Shown: piece after piece, positions 6,735-12,999 of the stretch | Numbering within the stretch: position 1 is the stretch's first letter | Layout of the letters: every line of letters begins with the position of its first letter | Assembly: GCA_964593895.1 (NCBI GenBank) | Contig: CAZQKL010000060.1 | Location: 1 to 12,999 of the forward strand | From: CAZQKL01 sp964593895 [NCBI: uncultured bacterium] | GTDB taxonomy: Bacteria > DYJV01 | Reading direction: 5' to 3' | DNA: 12,999 bases | Notes under the pieces: generated by a model | The model's input: only the letters and a program-made list of their open reading frames with translations | The model's database searches: none | What the model was told of the DNA's origin: nothing | Made by a program: the position numbers and the translations under genes

Positions 6735-7895
6735 ATGACTATATCTCCAATGTTAGAAATAAATGAAATGATAAGAGAAATGGGAGGAACTGATTTAAAT
6801 GAGTGTATGCAGTGTGGGTTATGTAGTGGAATTTGTCCTTGGGGAAAAGTAGATAGTCCATTTTTAACAAGAGTATTAATACGAATGGGACAGCTTGGAA
6901 TTGAAGGTTATGAAACAGATGATATACTTTTTGCATGCACAACATGTAAATTGTGTGTTGATAATTGCCCACGAAATATTGACATTATTGGAATAATTGA
7001 AGCTATGAGGACAGCTATAGCAGAATATGGAGGATTACCTTCAACTTTAAAAGCAATTACTGGAAGTATACATGCTAATGGAAATCCATGGTCTGGAGAT
7101 AGAGCAGATAGATTTAAATGGGCAGAACAATTAAATTTGCCAAAATATGATGTTTCAAAAGAGTATTTCTTATTTGTTTGTTGCACCTCATGTTATGACC
7201 CAAGAGGTAAAAAAATAGCTAATTCTCTTGTAAAAATTTTTAATGAAGTAAAATTATCTTATGGTGTAATCGGCACAGAAGAGTCATGTTGTGGTCAGGC
7301 AATAAGAAAAGCAGGGGCTTTAAATGAATTTGAAATGTTAAAACAGAATAATTCTCAACTTTTTAGAAAAAATGGAGTAAAAAGAATAATTGTTACTTCT
7401 CCTCATTGTTTAGTTGGATTTAAGGAGAATTATGAGGAGTTTGAAAATATAGAAATTTTTCATTATGTTCAAATTATTTTAGATTTATTGAAAAAAGGGA
7501 AATTGAAAGTAAAAGAAAAACTTGTAAATAAAATTATTTACCATGACCCTTGCTATATGGGTAGACATGCTAAATTATATGAAGAACCAAGAGAAGTTTT
7601 GAAATTAATAAATGATGGGGAATTAATTGAATTTGATGAAAATAGGGAATTTAGTTTATGTTGTGGTGCAGGTGGAGGAAGAATGTGGATGGAAACTCCA
7701 CCTGAGAAAAGATTTTCTGATATAAAAGTAAAAGAAGCAGTTGAAAAAGGAGCAGAAATAATTGCCACATGCTGTCCCTACTGTATTAGCATGTTTGAAG
7801 ATTCTGTAAAAACAACAGGAAATTCAGATAAATTAATTGTTAAGGATATTGCAGAGCTTGTTTATGAAGCTATAACAGGAGGGGAAAATGCGTAG
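6735..7895 (+). CDS. HdrC-HdrB fusion (HdrD-like heterodisulfide reductase subunit)
   Basis: The N-terminal HdrC part binds two [4Fe-4S] clusters (C24/27/30/34 and C68/71/74/78). The HdrB part has two CCG domains. Domain 2 fits the noncubane-cluster pattern exactly: C273-x35-C309-C310-x36-C347-x2-C350. Domain 1 is C153-x31-C185-C186-x35-S222-x2-C225, with serine in place of one cysteine ligand. At 386 aa it has the size and order of HdrD of methanogens, but no membrane partner HdrE lies nearby and no membrane segment is seen. In methanogens this module reduces CoM-S-S-CoB; the bacterial substrate here is unknown. SD AAGGAG is at 6722-6727. The stop overlaps the hdrA start by 8 bases, which suggests fixed stoichiometry. 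LutA/GlpC-type proteins share the domains, but the context favours Hdr. Confidence 0.88.
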   Translation: MTISPMLEINEMIREMGGTDLNECMQCGLCSGICPWGKVDSPFLTRVLIRMGQLGIEGYETDDILFACTTCKLCVDNCPRNIDIIGIIEAMRTAIAEYGGLPSTLKAITGSIHANGNPWSGDRADRFKWAEQLNLPKYDVSKEYFLFVCCTSCYDPRGKKIANSLVKIFNEVKLSYGVIGTEESCCGQAIRKAGALNEFEMLKQNNSQLFRKNGVKRIIVTSPHCLVGFKENYEEFENIEIFHYVQIILDLLKKGKLKVKEKLVNKIIYHDPCYMGRHAKLYEEPREVLKLINDGELIEFDENREFSLCCGAGGGRMWMETPPEKRFSDIKVKEAVEKGAEIIATCCPYCISMFEDSVKTTGNSDKLIVKDIAELVYEAITGGENA

Positions 7896-9855
7896 AGAAA
7901 TACCTCGTATTGGTGTTTATATTTGTCATTGTGGGAGTAATATTGCTTCAAAAGTAGATGTAGAAAAAGTAAGGGATTTTGCTAAAAATCTTGATTATGT
8001 TGTAATTGCAAGAGATTATAAATTTATGTGTTCAAATCCTGGGCAAGAATTAATAATAAACGATATAAAAGAGTATAATTTAAATAGAGTTGTTGTTGCA
8101 TCATGTTCTCCAAGAATGCATGAGAAAACTTTTAGAAATGCCTGCAAAAAAGGTGGAATTAATCCATACTTTTTTCAAATGGCAACTATAAGAGAACAAG
8201 CAAGCTGGGTAACAGAGAATAGTGAACTTGCAACTAAAAAGGCAATGGACCTTGTAAAAGCAGCTGTTAATAGGGTTACTCATCATGAACCTTTAACTCC
8301 AAGATTGGTTGATATTAAACAATCAGCACTTGTAATTGGTGGTGGAATTGCAGGAATGCAAGCAGCTTTGGAAATTGCAGATGCAGGAAGAAAAGTTTAT
8401 CTTGTTGAAAGAGAGCCATCTATAGGTGGGCATATGGCAAAATTTGATAAAACATTTCCAACATTGGATTGTGCTGCTTGCATAATGACACCTAAAATGG
8501 TTGCTGTAGGCCAACATGAAAATATTGAGTTATTTACATATTCAGAAGTGATTGATGTTGATGGTTATGTTGGCAATTTTAAAGTTAAAATAAAGAAAAA
8601 ACCAAGATATGTAGATATGGAAAAGTGCACAGGTTGTGGATTGTGTATGGAAAAGTGTCCGACAAAAGTTATTTCTGAATTTGATGAGGGATTATCTGAA
8701 AGAAAGGCAATTTATACTCCATTTCCTCAAGCGGTGCCAAATGTTCCTGTAATTGACGCATCTCGTTGTAGATTTTTAACAAAAGGTAAATGTAGAGTTT
8801 GTGAAAAATTTTGTGAAGCAAAAGCAATTGATTTTAATCAGAAGGAGGAAATAGTTGAGGTAGAGGTTGGAACAATTATTGTAGCAACAGGATTTAAACT
8901 TTTTGACCCAACTGTTGTTAAAAGATTTGGATATGGAAAATATGATGAAGTATACACAAGTTTACAATTTGAAAGATTAAATAATGCATCTGGTCCAACT
9001 GGTGGCAAAATTTTAATGAAAAATGGGAAAACTCCAGAAGCAGTAGCAATTATTCATTGTGTAGGTTCAAGAGATAAAAATTTTAATAAATATTGTTCAA
9101 GAGTATGTTGTATGTATTCTTTGAAATATGCTCACCTAATAAGAGAGAAAACAGGAGCTCAAGTTTACAATTTCTACATTGATATAAGAGCTTTTGGCAA
9201 AAATTATGAAGAATTCTATAATAGAGTTCAATCTGAGGGGACAATTTTTATTAGAGGAAATGTTGCAAAAGTTACAGATAAAGCAGAAAATCCAGAAGAG
9301 GAAGGTAAGCTAATTGTTATAGCAGAAGATACATTAACAAAAGAAAGGATTAGAGTTCCTGTGGATATGGTTGTTTTAAGTGTAGGATTACAGCCAGCTG
9401 ATGGAGCAGACCAAATTGCCAGAATGCTTGGAATTTCTCAGGATTTAGATGGATGGTTCAATGAACTTCATCCTAAATTAGCACCAGTTCAAACTGCTAC
9501 TGATGGAGTATTCATTGCTGGATGTTGTCAGGGACCAAAAGATATTCCTGATACAGTTGCTCAGGCTAATGGTGCTGCTAGTGAAGCTCTTGCATTGATG
9601 ATGAAGGGTAAAATAGAAATGGAAGCAAGCCAAAGCTATATCAATCCTAATTTATGTGTTGGATGTAAGCAGTGTATGGAAATCTGCATGTATGGAGCAA
9701 TTGATTACAATCCTTTAAGAAAAGTTTGTGAAGTTAATACTGCAATTTGTAAAGGTTGTGGATTATGTGCAGCAACATGTCCAAATAAAGCAATTACATT
9801 AAAACATTTTGATAATGATGAAATTTTTGCAGAAATTGAAGCTCTTGCTGTATAA
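7888..9855 (+). CDS. hdrA: Heterodisulfide reductase subunit A, complete (HdrA)
   Basis: HdrA is the FAD protein that performs flavin-based electron bifurcation in cytoplasmic Hdr complexes. All parts are present in 655 aa, the usual length: the N-terminal Fe-S domain (C13, C15, C48, C73), FAD motif GGGIAG (151-156), DCAACIMTPKM (C195, C198), an inserted ferredoxin (C247/250/253/257, then C294-x7-C302-x2-C305-x3-C309), the CVGSRDK...CC segment (C391, C403, C407, C408) and a C-terminal 2x[4Fe-4S] domain (C590/593/596/600; C621/624/627/631). C600 is followed by Met rather than the usual Pro, a minor change. The SD-like run AGGAGGGG is at 7877-7884, and the start overlaps hdrCB by 8 bases. MvhD copy 2 follows after 14 bases, the usual partner of this C-terminal ferredoxin. 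Confidence 0.95.
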   Translation: MRREIPRIGVYICHCGSNIASKVDVEKVRDFAKNLDYVVIARDYKFMCSNPGQELIINDIKEYNLNRVVVASCSPRMHEKTFRNACKKGGINPYFFQMATIREQASWVTENSELATKKAMDLVKAAVNRVTHHEPLTPRLVDIKQSALVIGGGIAGMQAALEIADAGRKVYLVEREPSIGGHMAKFDKTFPTLDCAACIMTPKMVAVGQHENIELFTYSEVIDVDGYVGNFKVKIKKKPRYVDMEKCTGCGLCMEKCPTKVISEFDEGLSERKAIYTPFPQAVPNVPVIDASRCRFLTKGKCRVCEKFCEAKAIDFNQKEEIVEVEVGTIIVATGFKLFDPTVVKRFGYGKYDEVYTSLQFERLNNASGPTGGKILMKNGKTPEAVAIIHCVGSRDKNFNKYCSRVCCMYSLKYAHLIREKTGAQVYNFYIDIRAFGKNYEEFYNRVQSEGTIFIRGNVAKVTDKAENPEEEGKLIVIAEDTLTKERIRVPVDMVVLSVGLQPADGADQIARMLGISQDLDGWFNELHPKLAPVQTATDGVFIAGCCQGPKDIPDTVAQANGAASEALALMMKGKIEMEASQSYINPNLCVGCKQCMEICMYGAIDYNPLRKVCEVNTAICKGCGLCAATCPNKAITLKHFDNDEIFAEIEALAV

Positions 9856-9869
9856 AAGGGGGTTTTAAT

Positions 9870-10283
9870 ATGTCAAAAAATATTGTTGCTTTTTTGTGTA
9901 ACTGGTGTTCATTTACAGCTTCAGATTTAGCTGGAACAAGTAGGTTAACTTATGACCCTGATGTAAAAATAATCAGGGTAATGTGTTCAAGTAGAGTTGA
10001 CCCTGTGTTTATTATTAAAGCATTGCTTGATGGAGCAGATGGAGTTTTTGTTGGAGGATGTCATCCTGGAGATTGTCATTATCAAAAAGGGAATTATTAT
10101 GCTCGTAGAAAAATTGTTTTAACAAAAAAAATTTTAGAATTAGCTGGGCTTAATCCAGATAGATTAAGATTATCATGGATTTCTGCATCTGAAGGACCAA
10201 AATTTGCAGAAACTATGAATGAGTTTGGCAAAAAAATTGAAAAAATTGGAAATAATCCTTTAAAAGAGAATATTTATCTTTAA
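9870..10283 (+). CDS. mvhD: MvhD-like [2Fe-2S] hydrogenase delta subunit, copy 2
   Basis: This 137-aa protein is closer to textbook MvhD than copy 1: LCNWCS (C10, C13), RVMCSSRVDP (C39) and GCHPGDCHY (C64, C69), then GNYYARRK. It should transfer electrons between an input module and HdrA. It follows the complete hdrA by 14 bases with an AAGGGGG ribosome site, so it most likely serves that HdrA. No fused or adjacent hydrogenase subunits (MvhA, MvhG) are present. It is the last gene that clearly belongs to the Hdr complex. Confidence 0.95.
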   Translation: MSKNIVAFLCNWCSFTASDLAGTSRLTYDPDVKIIRVMCSSRVDPVFIIKALLDGADGVFVGGCHPGDCHYQKGNYYARRKIVLTKKILELAGLNPDRLRLSWISASEGPKFAETMNEFGKKIEKIGNNPLKENIYL

Positions 10284-10286
10284 TTT

Positions 10287-10649
10287 ATGCATCTTTTTGT
10301 TTATGGAACTTTAAAGAGAGGATTTAAAAATTATAATTTTTTGAAAAATGCAAAATTCGTTGATGAAGCTATTACCTTGAAAAAATTTATAATGCTTTCT
10401 TTTGGAAGTTATCCAGCAATTATTGAAAAAGAAGATAGTGAATTTTCTTCATATGTTTTTGGGGAAGTTTTTGAGATAAATAAAGAAATTTTGGAAAAAA
10501 TTGATATCTTAGAAGAAGTTCCAAATTTTTATATAAGGAAACAGGAAAAGATAAAGCTTTTAAATTTTAATAAAGTTATATCCGCATGGGTTTACATTTT
10601 AAATTCAAAAATTGTATACCCTCAAAATAATCTTCTTATCTGGAAATAA
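10287..10649 (+). CDS. Gamma-glutamylcyclotransferase-like (AIG2/YtfP-type) protein
   Basis: The protein opens with LFVYGTLKRG (3-12), the signature of the gamma-glutamylcyclotransferase fold. It also has the YPAI segment (42-45), FGEVFEI (58-64) and ILEEVPNFYIRK (74-85), in which a glutamate at 76 or 77 is the candidate general base of the family. At 120 aa it is a normal size for the small bacterial branch. Relatives act on gamma-glutamyl amines or peptides, but the substrates of most bacterial members are unproven. It begins 3 bases after mvhD with no clear SD, so it is probably read by coupling as the tail of the operon. A link to thiol (glutathione-like) metabolism is tempting given the Hdr genes, but it rests on position only. 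Confidence 0.8.
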   Translation: MHLFVYGTLKRGFKNYNFLKNAKFVDEAITLKKFIMLSFGSYPAIIEKEDSEFSSYVFGEVFEINKEILEKIDILEEVPNFYIRKQEKIKLLNFNKVISAWVYILNSKIVYPQNNLLIWK

Positions 10650-10700
10650 ATTATTTGCACAATTTTTAAAAATATGGCATTAGCGTGAAGAAAAAATTGC

Positions 10701-10705
10701 GGAGG
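10701..10705 (+). promoter_or_regulatory. Shine-Dalgarno site that fixes the ndk start
   Basis: GGAGG lies 6 bases before ATG 10712. An in-frame GTG at 10685 would add nine residues and has no SD, so ATG 10712 is the better start. Confidence 0.85.
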
Positions 10706-10711
10706 TTTAGT

Positions 10712-11128
10712 ATGCAGAGAACTCTTGGAATAATTAAACCAGATGCTGTAAAGAAAAATGTTGTTGGGAAAATAATTTCAATTATTGAAGAAAATGGGAT
10801 AAAAATAAAAGCAATGAAAATGGTAAAATTAACTAAAAAACAGGCAGAAGGTTTTTATTATGTTCACAAAGATAAGCCTTTTTTCAATGATTTAATAAAA
10901 TTTATGACTTCAGGTCCTGTAGTATTAATGCTTTTGGAAGGGGAAAATGTTATTGAAAAATGGAGAAAGTTAATGGGAGTAACTGATCCAGCAAAAGCAG
11001 ATGAAGGAACAATAAGAAAACTTTTTGGAACAGATATTGAAAAAAATGCAGTTCATGGTTCAGACGCTCCTGAAACTGCAGAATTTGAAACAAAATACTT
11101 TTTTAATGCTTTAGAAATTTGCGAATAA
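10712..11128 (+). CDS. ndk: Nucleoside diphosphate kinase
   Basis: The enzyme moves the gamma phosphate of ATP to other nucleoside diphosphates through a phosphohistidine. It has the N-terminal [11 protein letters not shown] segment (3-13, with K9) and the active-site motif [10 protein letters not shown], catalytic H115. The length is 138 aa, normal for the family. The chosen ATG gives the standard N terminus and has a strong SD; the upstream GTG does not. The gene is separated from the preceding cyclotransferase by 62 bases, in which no convincing promoter or terminator was found. It is closely followed by glyQ (12 bases). Confidence 0.97.
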   Translation: MQRTLGIIKPDAVKKNVVGKIISIIEENGIKIKAMKMVKLTKKQAEGFYYVHKDKPFFNDLIKFMTSGPVVLMLLEGENVIEKWRKLMGVTDPAKADEGTIRKLFGTDIEKNAVHGSDAPETAEFETKYFFNALEICE

Positions 11129-11140
11129 TTGGAGATAAAA

Positions 11141-12010
11141 ATGTATTTTCAAGATGTTATAATTAATCTTCAAAAATTTTGGGCAGATTTTGGGTGCATA
11201 ATTCAGCAACCTTACGATATTGAAGTTGGTGCAGGAACTATGAATCCTGCTACTTTTTTAAGGGTTCTTGGTCCTGAACCATTCAATGTTGCATATGTTG
11301 AGCCATCCCGTAGACCAACAGATGGAAGATATGGAAAAAATCCAAATAGATTACAGCATTATTATCAGTTTCAGGTAATTTTAAAACCATCACCAGATAA
11401 TATTCAGGAAATCTATCTTGATAGTTTAAAATTTCTTGGAATTAAACCAGAGGAGCATGATATTAGATTTGTTGAAGATGACTGGGAGAGCCCAACTCTT
11501 GGAGCATGGGGGTTAGGATGGGAAGTATGGCTTGATGGGATGGAAATAACTCAATTTACATATTTTCAGCAGGCTGGTGGAATAGACCTTAGTCCTGTCT
11601 CTGGTGAGATAACTTATGGTCTTGAAAGAATAGCAATGTTTCTTCAGGAAGTTGATAATGTATTTGATTTAAAATGGAATGAAAACCTAACTTATGGTGA
11701 TATTCATTACATGAGTGAAGTTGAGGGTTCAATTTATAATTTTGATGAAGCAGATATTGATATGCTGTTTAAACTTTTTGATATGTATGAAGCTGAAGCA
11801 AAAAGATTAATAGAAAAAGGACTTGTTTTGCCTGCGTATGATTACTGTTTAAAATGTTCACACACTTTTAATTTACTTGATGCAAGAAATGCTATAAGTG
11901 TTACAGAAAGAACAAATTACATTGCAAGAATTAGAAACCTTGCAAAAATGTGTGCAGAAAAATATTTAAAACAAAGAGAAAAAATGGGGTTCCCATTATT
12001 GAATAGGTAA
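11141..12010 (+). CDS. glyQ: Glycyl-tRNA synthetase alpha subunit
   Basis: This is the catalytic alpha chain of the bacterial two-subunit glycyl-tRNA synthetase. Strong marks are [19 protein letters not shown] (30-48), [11 protein letters not shown] (55-65), and the following [13 protein letters not shown] and [12 protein letters not shown] segments. The length is 289 aa, as usual. The start is ATG 11141, 6 bases after GGAG (11131-11134); the in-frame TTG at 11129 overlaps that SD and is not credible. The beta subunit glyS, often next in other bacteria, is not downstream: carB starts 4 bases later. glyS must lie elsewhere. This enzyme type is found in bacteria and not in archaea, which is useful evidence for the host. 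Confidence 0.97.
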   Translation: MYFQDVIINLQKFWADFGCIIQQPYDIEVGAGTMNPATFLRVLGPEPFNVAYVEPSRRPTDGRYGKNPNRLQHYYQFQVILKPSPDNIQEIYLDSLKFLGIKPEEHDIRFVEDDWESPTLGAWGLGWEVWLDGMEITQFTYFQQAGGIDLSPVSGEITYGLERIAMFLQEVDNVFDLKWNENLTYGDIHYMSEVEGSIYNFDEADIDMLFKLFDMYEAEAKRLIEKGLVLPAYDYCLKCSHTFNLLDARNAISVTERTNYIARIRNLAKMCAEKYLKQREKMGFPLLNR

Positions 12011-12014
12011 AAGT

Positions 12015-12999
12015 ATGCCAAAGAGAACTGATATAAAGAAGATTTTACTTATAGGTTCTGGACCAATTGTAATAGGACAGGCATGTGAGTTTGACTATTC
12101 AGGAACTCAAGCATGTAAAGCATTAAGAGAAGAAGGTTATGAGATTGTGCTTGTAAATAGCAATCCTGCAACAATAATGACAGACCCTGAATTTTCAGAT
12201 AGAACCTATATTGAGCCATTAACAGTAGAATATGTTGCAAAGATAATTGAAAAAGAAAGGCCTGATGCACTTTTGCCAACTTTAGGAGGGCAAACCGCTC
12301 TAAATTTAGCAGTTGAACTTGCAGAAGAGGGTATTTTAGAAAAATATGGAGTTGAACTTTTAGCAGCAAGTCTAACCGCCATTAAAAAAGCTGAAGATAG
12401 AGAACTTTTTAAAGAAGCTATGAAGAAAATAGGTCTTGATATGCCAAAAAGTGGTTATGTAAATTCTCTTGAAGAAGCAAAGGAGATAATCAAAGATATA
12501 GGATTTCCAGTAATAATTAGGCCTTCATTTACTCTTGGTGGAACTGGAGGTAATATTGCCTATAATTATGAAGAATTTGAAGAGTATGTGATTTGGGGAC
12601 TTGACCAGTCTCCAGTAAACCAAGTGTTAATTGAGGAAAGTGTAATTGGATGGAAAGAGTATGAGCTTGAAGTAATGAGAGATAAAAATGATAATGTTGT
12701 AATAATCTGTTCAATTGAAAACTTTGACCCAATGGGAATACATACTGGTGATAGCATTACAGTAGCACCAGCTCAAACTTTAACAGATAAAGAATATCAA
12801 ATAATGAGAAATGCTGCTATAAAAGTTATTAGAGAAATTGGGGTTGATACAGGTGGTTCAAATATTCAATTTGCAGTTAATCCTGAAAATGGAAGACTTG
12901 TTATCATTGAAATGAATCCAAGGGTTTCTCGTAGTTCAGCCCTTGCGTCAAAAGCAACAGGTTTCCCAATTGCAAAAATTGCAGCAAAACTTGCAGTTG
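12015..12999 (+). CDS. carB: Carbamoyl-phosphate synthase large subunit, 5' part (runs off the window)
   Basis: The frame is open from ATG 12015 to the window end, 328 codons of an expected roughly 1,070. CarB makes carbamoyl phosphate from ammonia (delivered by CarA), bicarbonate and ATP, for pyrimidines and arginine. Visible are the N-terminal [20 protein letters not shown] segment (9-28), [19 protein letters not shown] with R129, [12 protein letters not shown] with R169, and [18 protein letters not shown] near the end. R129 and R169 match the numbering of the E. coli enzyme's first ATP-grasp site. It follows glyQ by 4 bases with only a weak AGG before it, suggesting coupled translation. 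No carA is seen upstream. Confidence 0.97.
   Translation, partial: MPKRTDIKKILLIGSGPIVIGQACEFDYSGTQACKALREEGYEIVLVNSNPATIMTDPEFSDRTYIEPLTVEYVAKIIEKERPDALLPTLGGQTALNLAVELAEEGILEKYGVELLAASLTAIKKAEDRELFKEAMKKIGLDMPKSGYVNSLEEAKEIIKDIGFPVIIRPSFTLGGTGGNIAYNYEEFEEYVIWGLDQSPVNQVLIEESVIGWKEYELEVMRDKNDNVVIICSIENFDPMGIHTGDSITVAPAQTLTDKEYQIMRNAAIKVIREIGVDTGGSNIQFAVNPENGRLVIIEMNPRVSRSSALASKATGFPIAKIAAKLAV

Noticed and set aside
1265-10661. Shared TTTGCACA in two intergenic stretches (1265 and 10654) as a regulatory motif
   Set aside because: The same word also occurs within the coding sequence of the double HdrA gene (near 1670), so it is not specific to regulatory regions.
10654-10683. Possible promoter before ndk: TTGCAC and CATTAG at 17 bases
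   Set aside because: Each box matches only 3 of 6 consensus bases, which is easily reached by chance in AT-rich DNA.
12049-12757. Three minus-strand reading frames opposite carB
   Set aside because: They are antisense shadows of a clearly conserved carB frame and have no motifs or ribosome sites.

Overview
The window is AT-rich, every gene lies on the + strand, and nearly every gene has a clear Shine-Dalgarno (SD) sequence. The alpha-subunit glycyl-tRNA synthetase (a bacteria-only enzyme type), class I PurE and bacterial CarB point to a bacterium. The dense Fe-S electron-transfer locus points to a strict anaerobe. The phylum cannot be read from the sequence. Nothing indicates a phage, transposon or CRISPR array. 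No gene-free stretch reaches 300 bases.

Layout. Positions 1-43 hold no recognisable gene. A tRNA-Arg(ACG) at 44-117 is followed at once by a family 4 uracil-DNA glycosylase-like gene, which overlaps purE (723-1250). A 97-base intergenic stretch then carries a good promoter with a palindrome over its -10 region. Downstream is the main object of interest, a tightly packed seven-gene operon at about 1348-10283: a double HdrA fusion (986 aa), MvhD, two tandem FdhB/FrhB-like flavin/Fe-S proteins, an HdrC-HdrB fusion, a complete HdrA (655 aa) and a second MvhD. A small gamma-glutamylcyclotransferase-like gene follows 3 bases later. After 62 bases come housekeeping genes: ndk, glyQ and the first 328 codons of carB, which runs off the window.

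How the genes may work together. The seven genes look like a soluble, cytoplasmic flavin-based electron-bifurcating complex of the heterodisulfide reductase (Hdr) type. HdrA would carry the bifurcating FAD, MvhD would pass electrons into HdrA, the FdhB-like proteins would be the flavin entry ports, and HdrCB would be the thiol/disulfide-active arm. No hydrogenase large subunit, molybdopterin formate dehydrogenase subunit or FlxABCD set lies in the window, so the electron donor is open. The terminal acceptor is also unknown, because CoM-S-S-CoB is not expected in a bacterium. Two details stand out. The two halves of the 986-aa protein keep complementary parts of one HdrA. The locus also has two HdrA-MvhD pairs around two FdhB-like genes, suggesting a complex with two unequal input arms.
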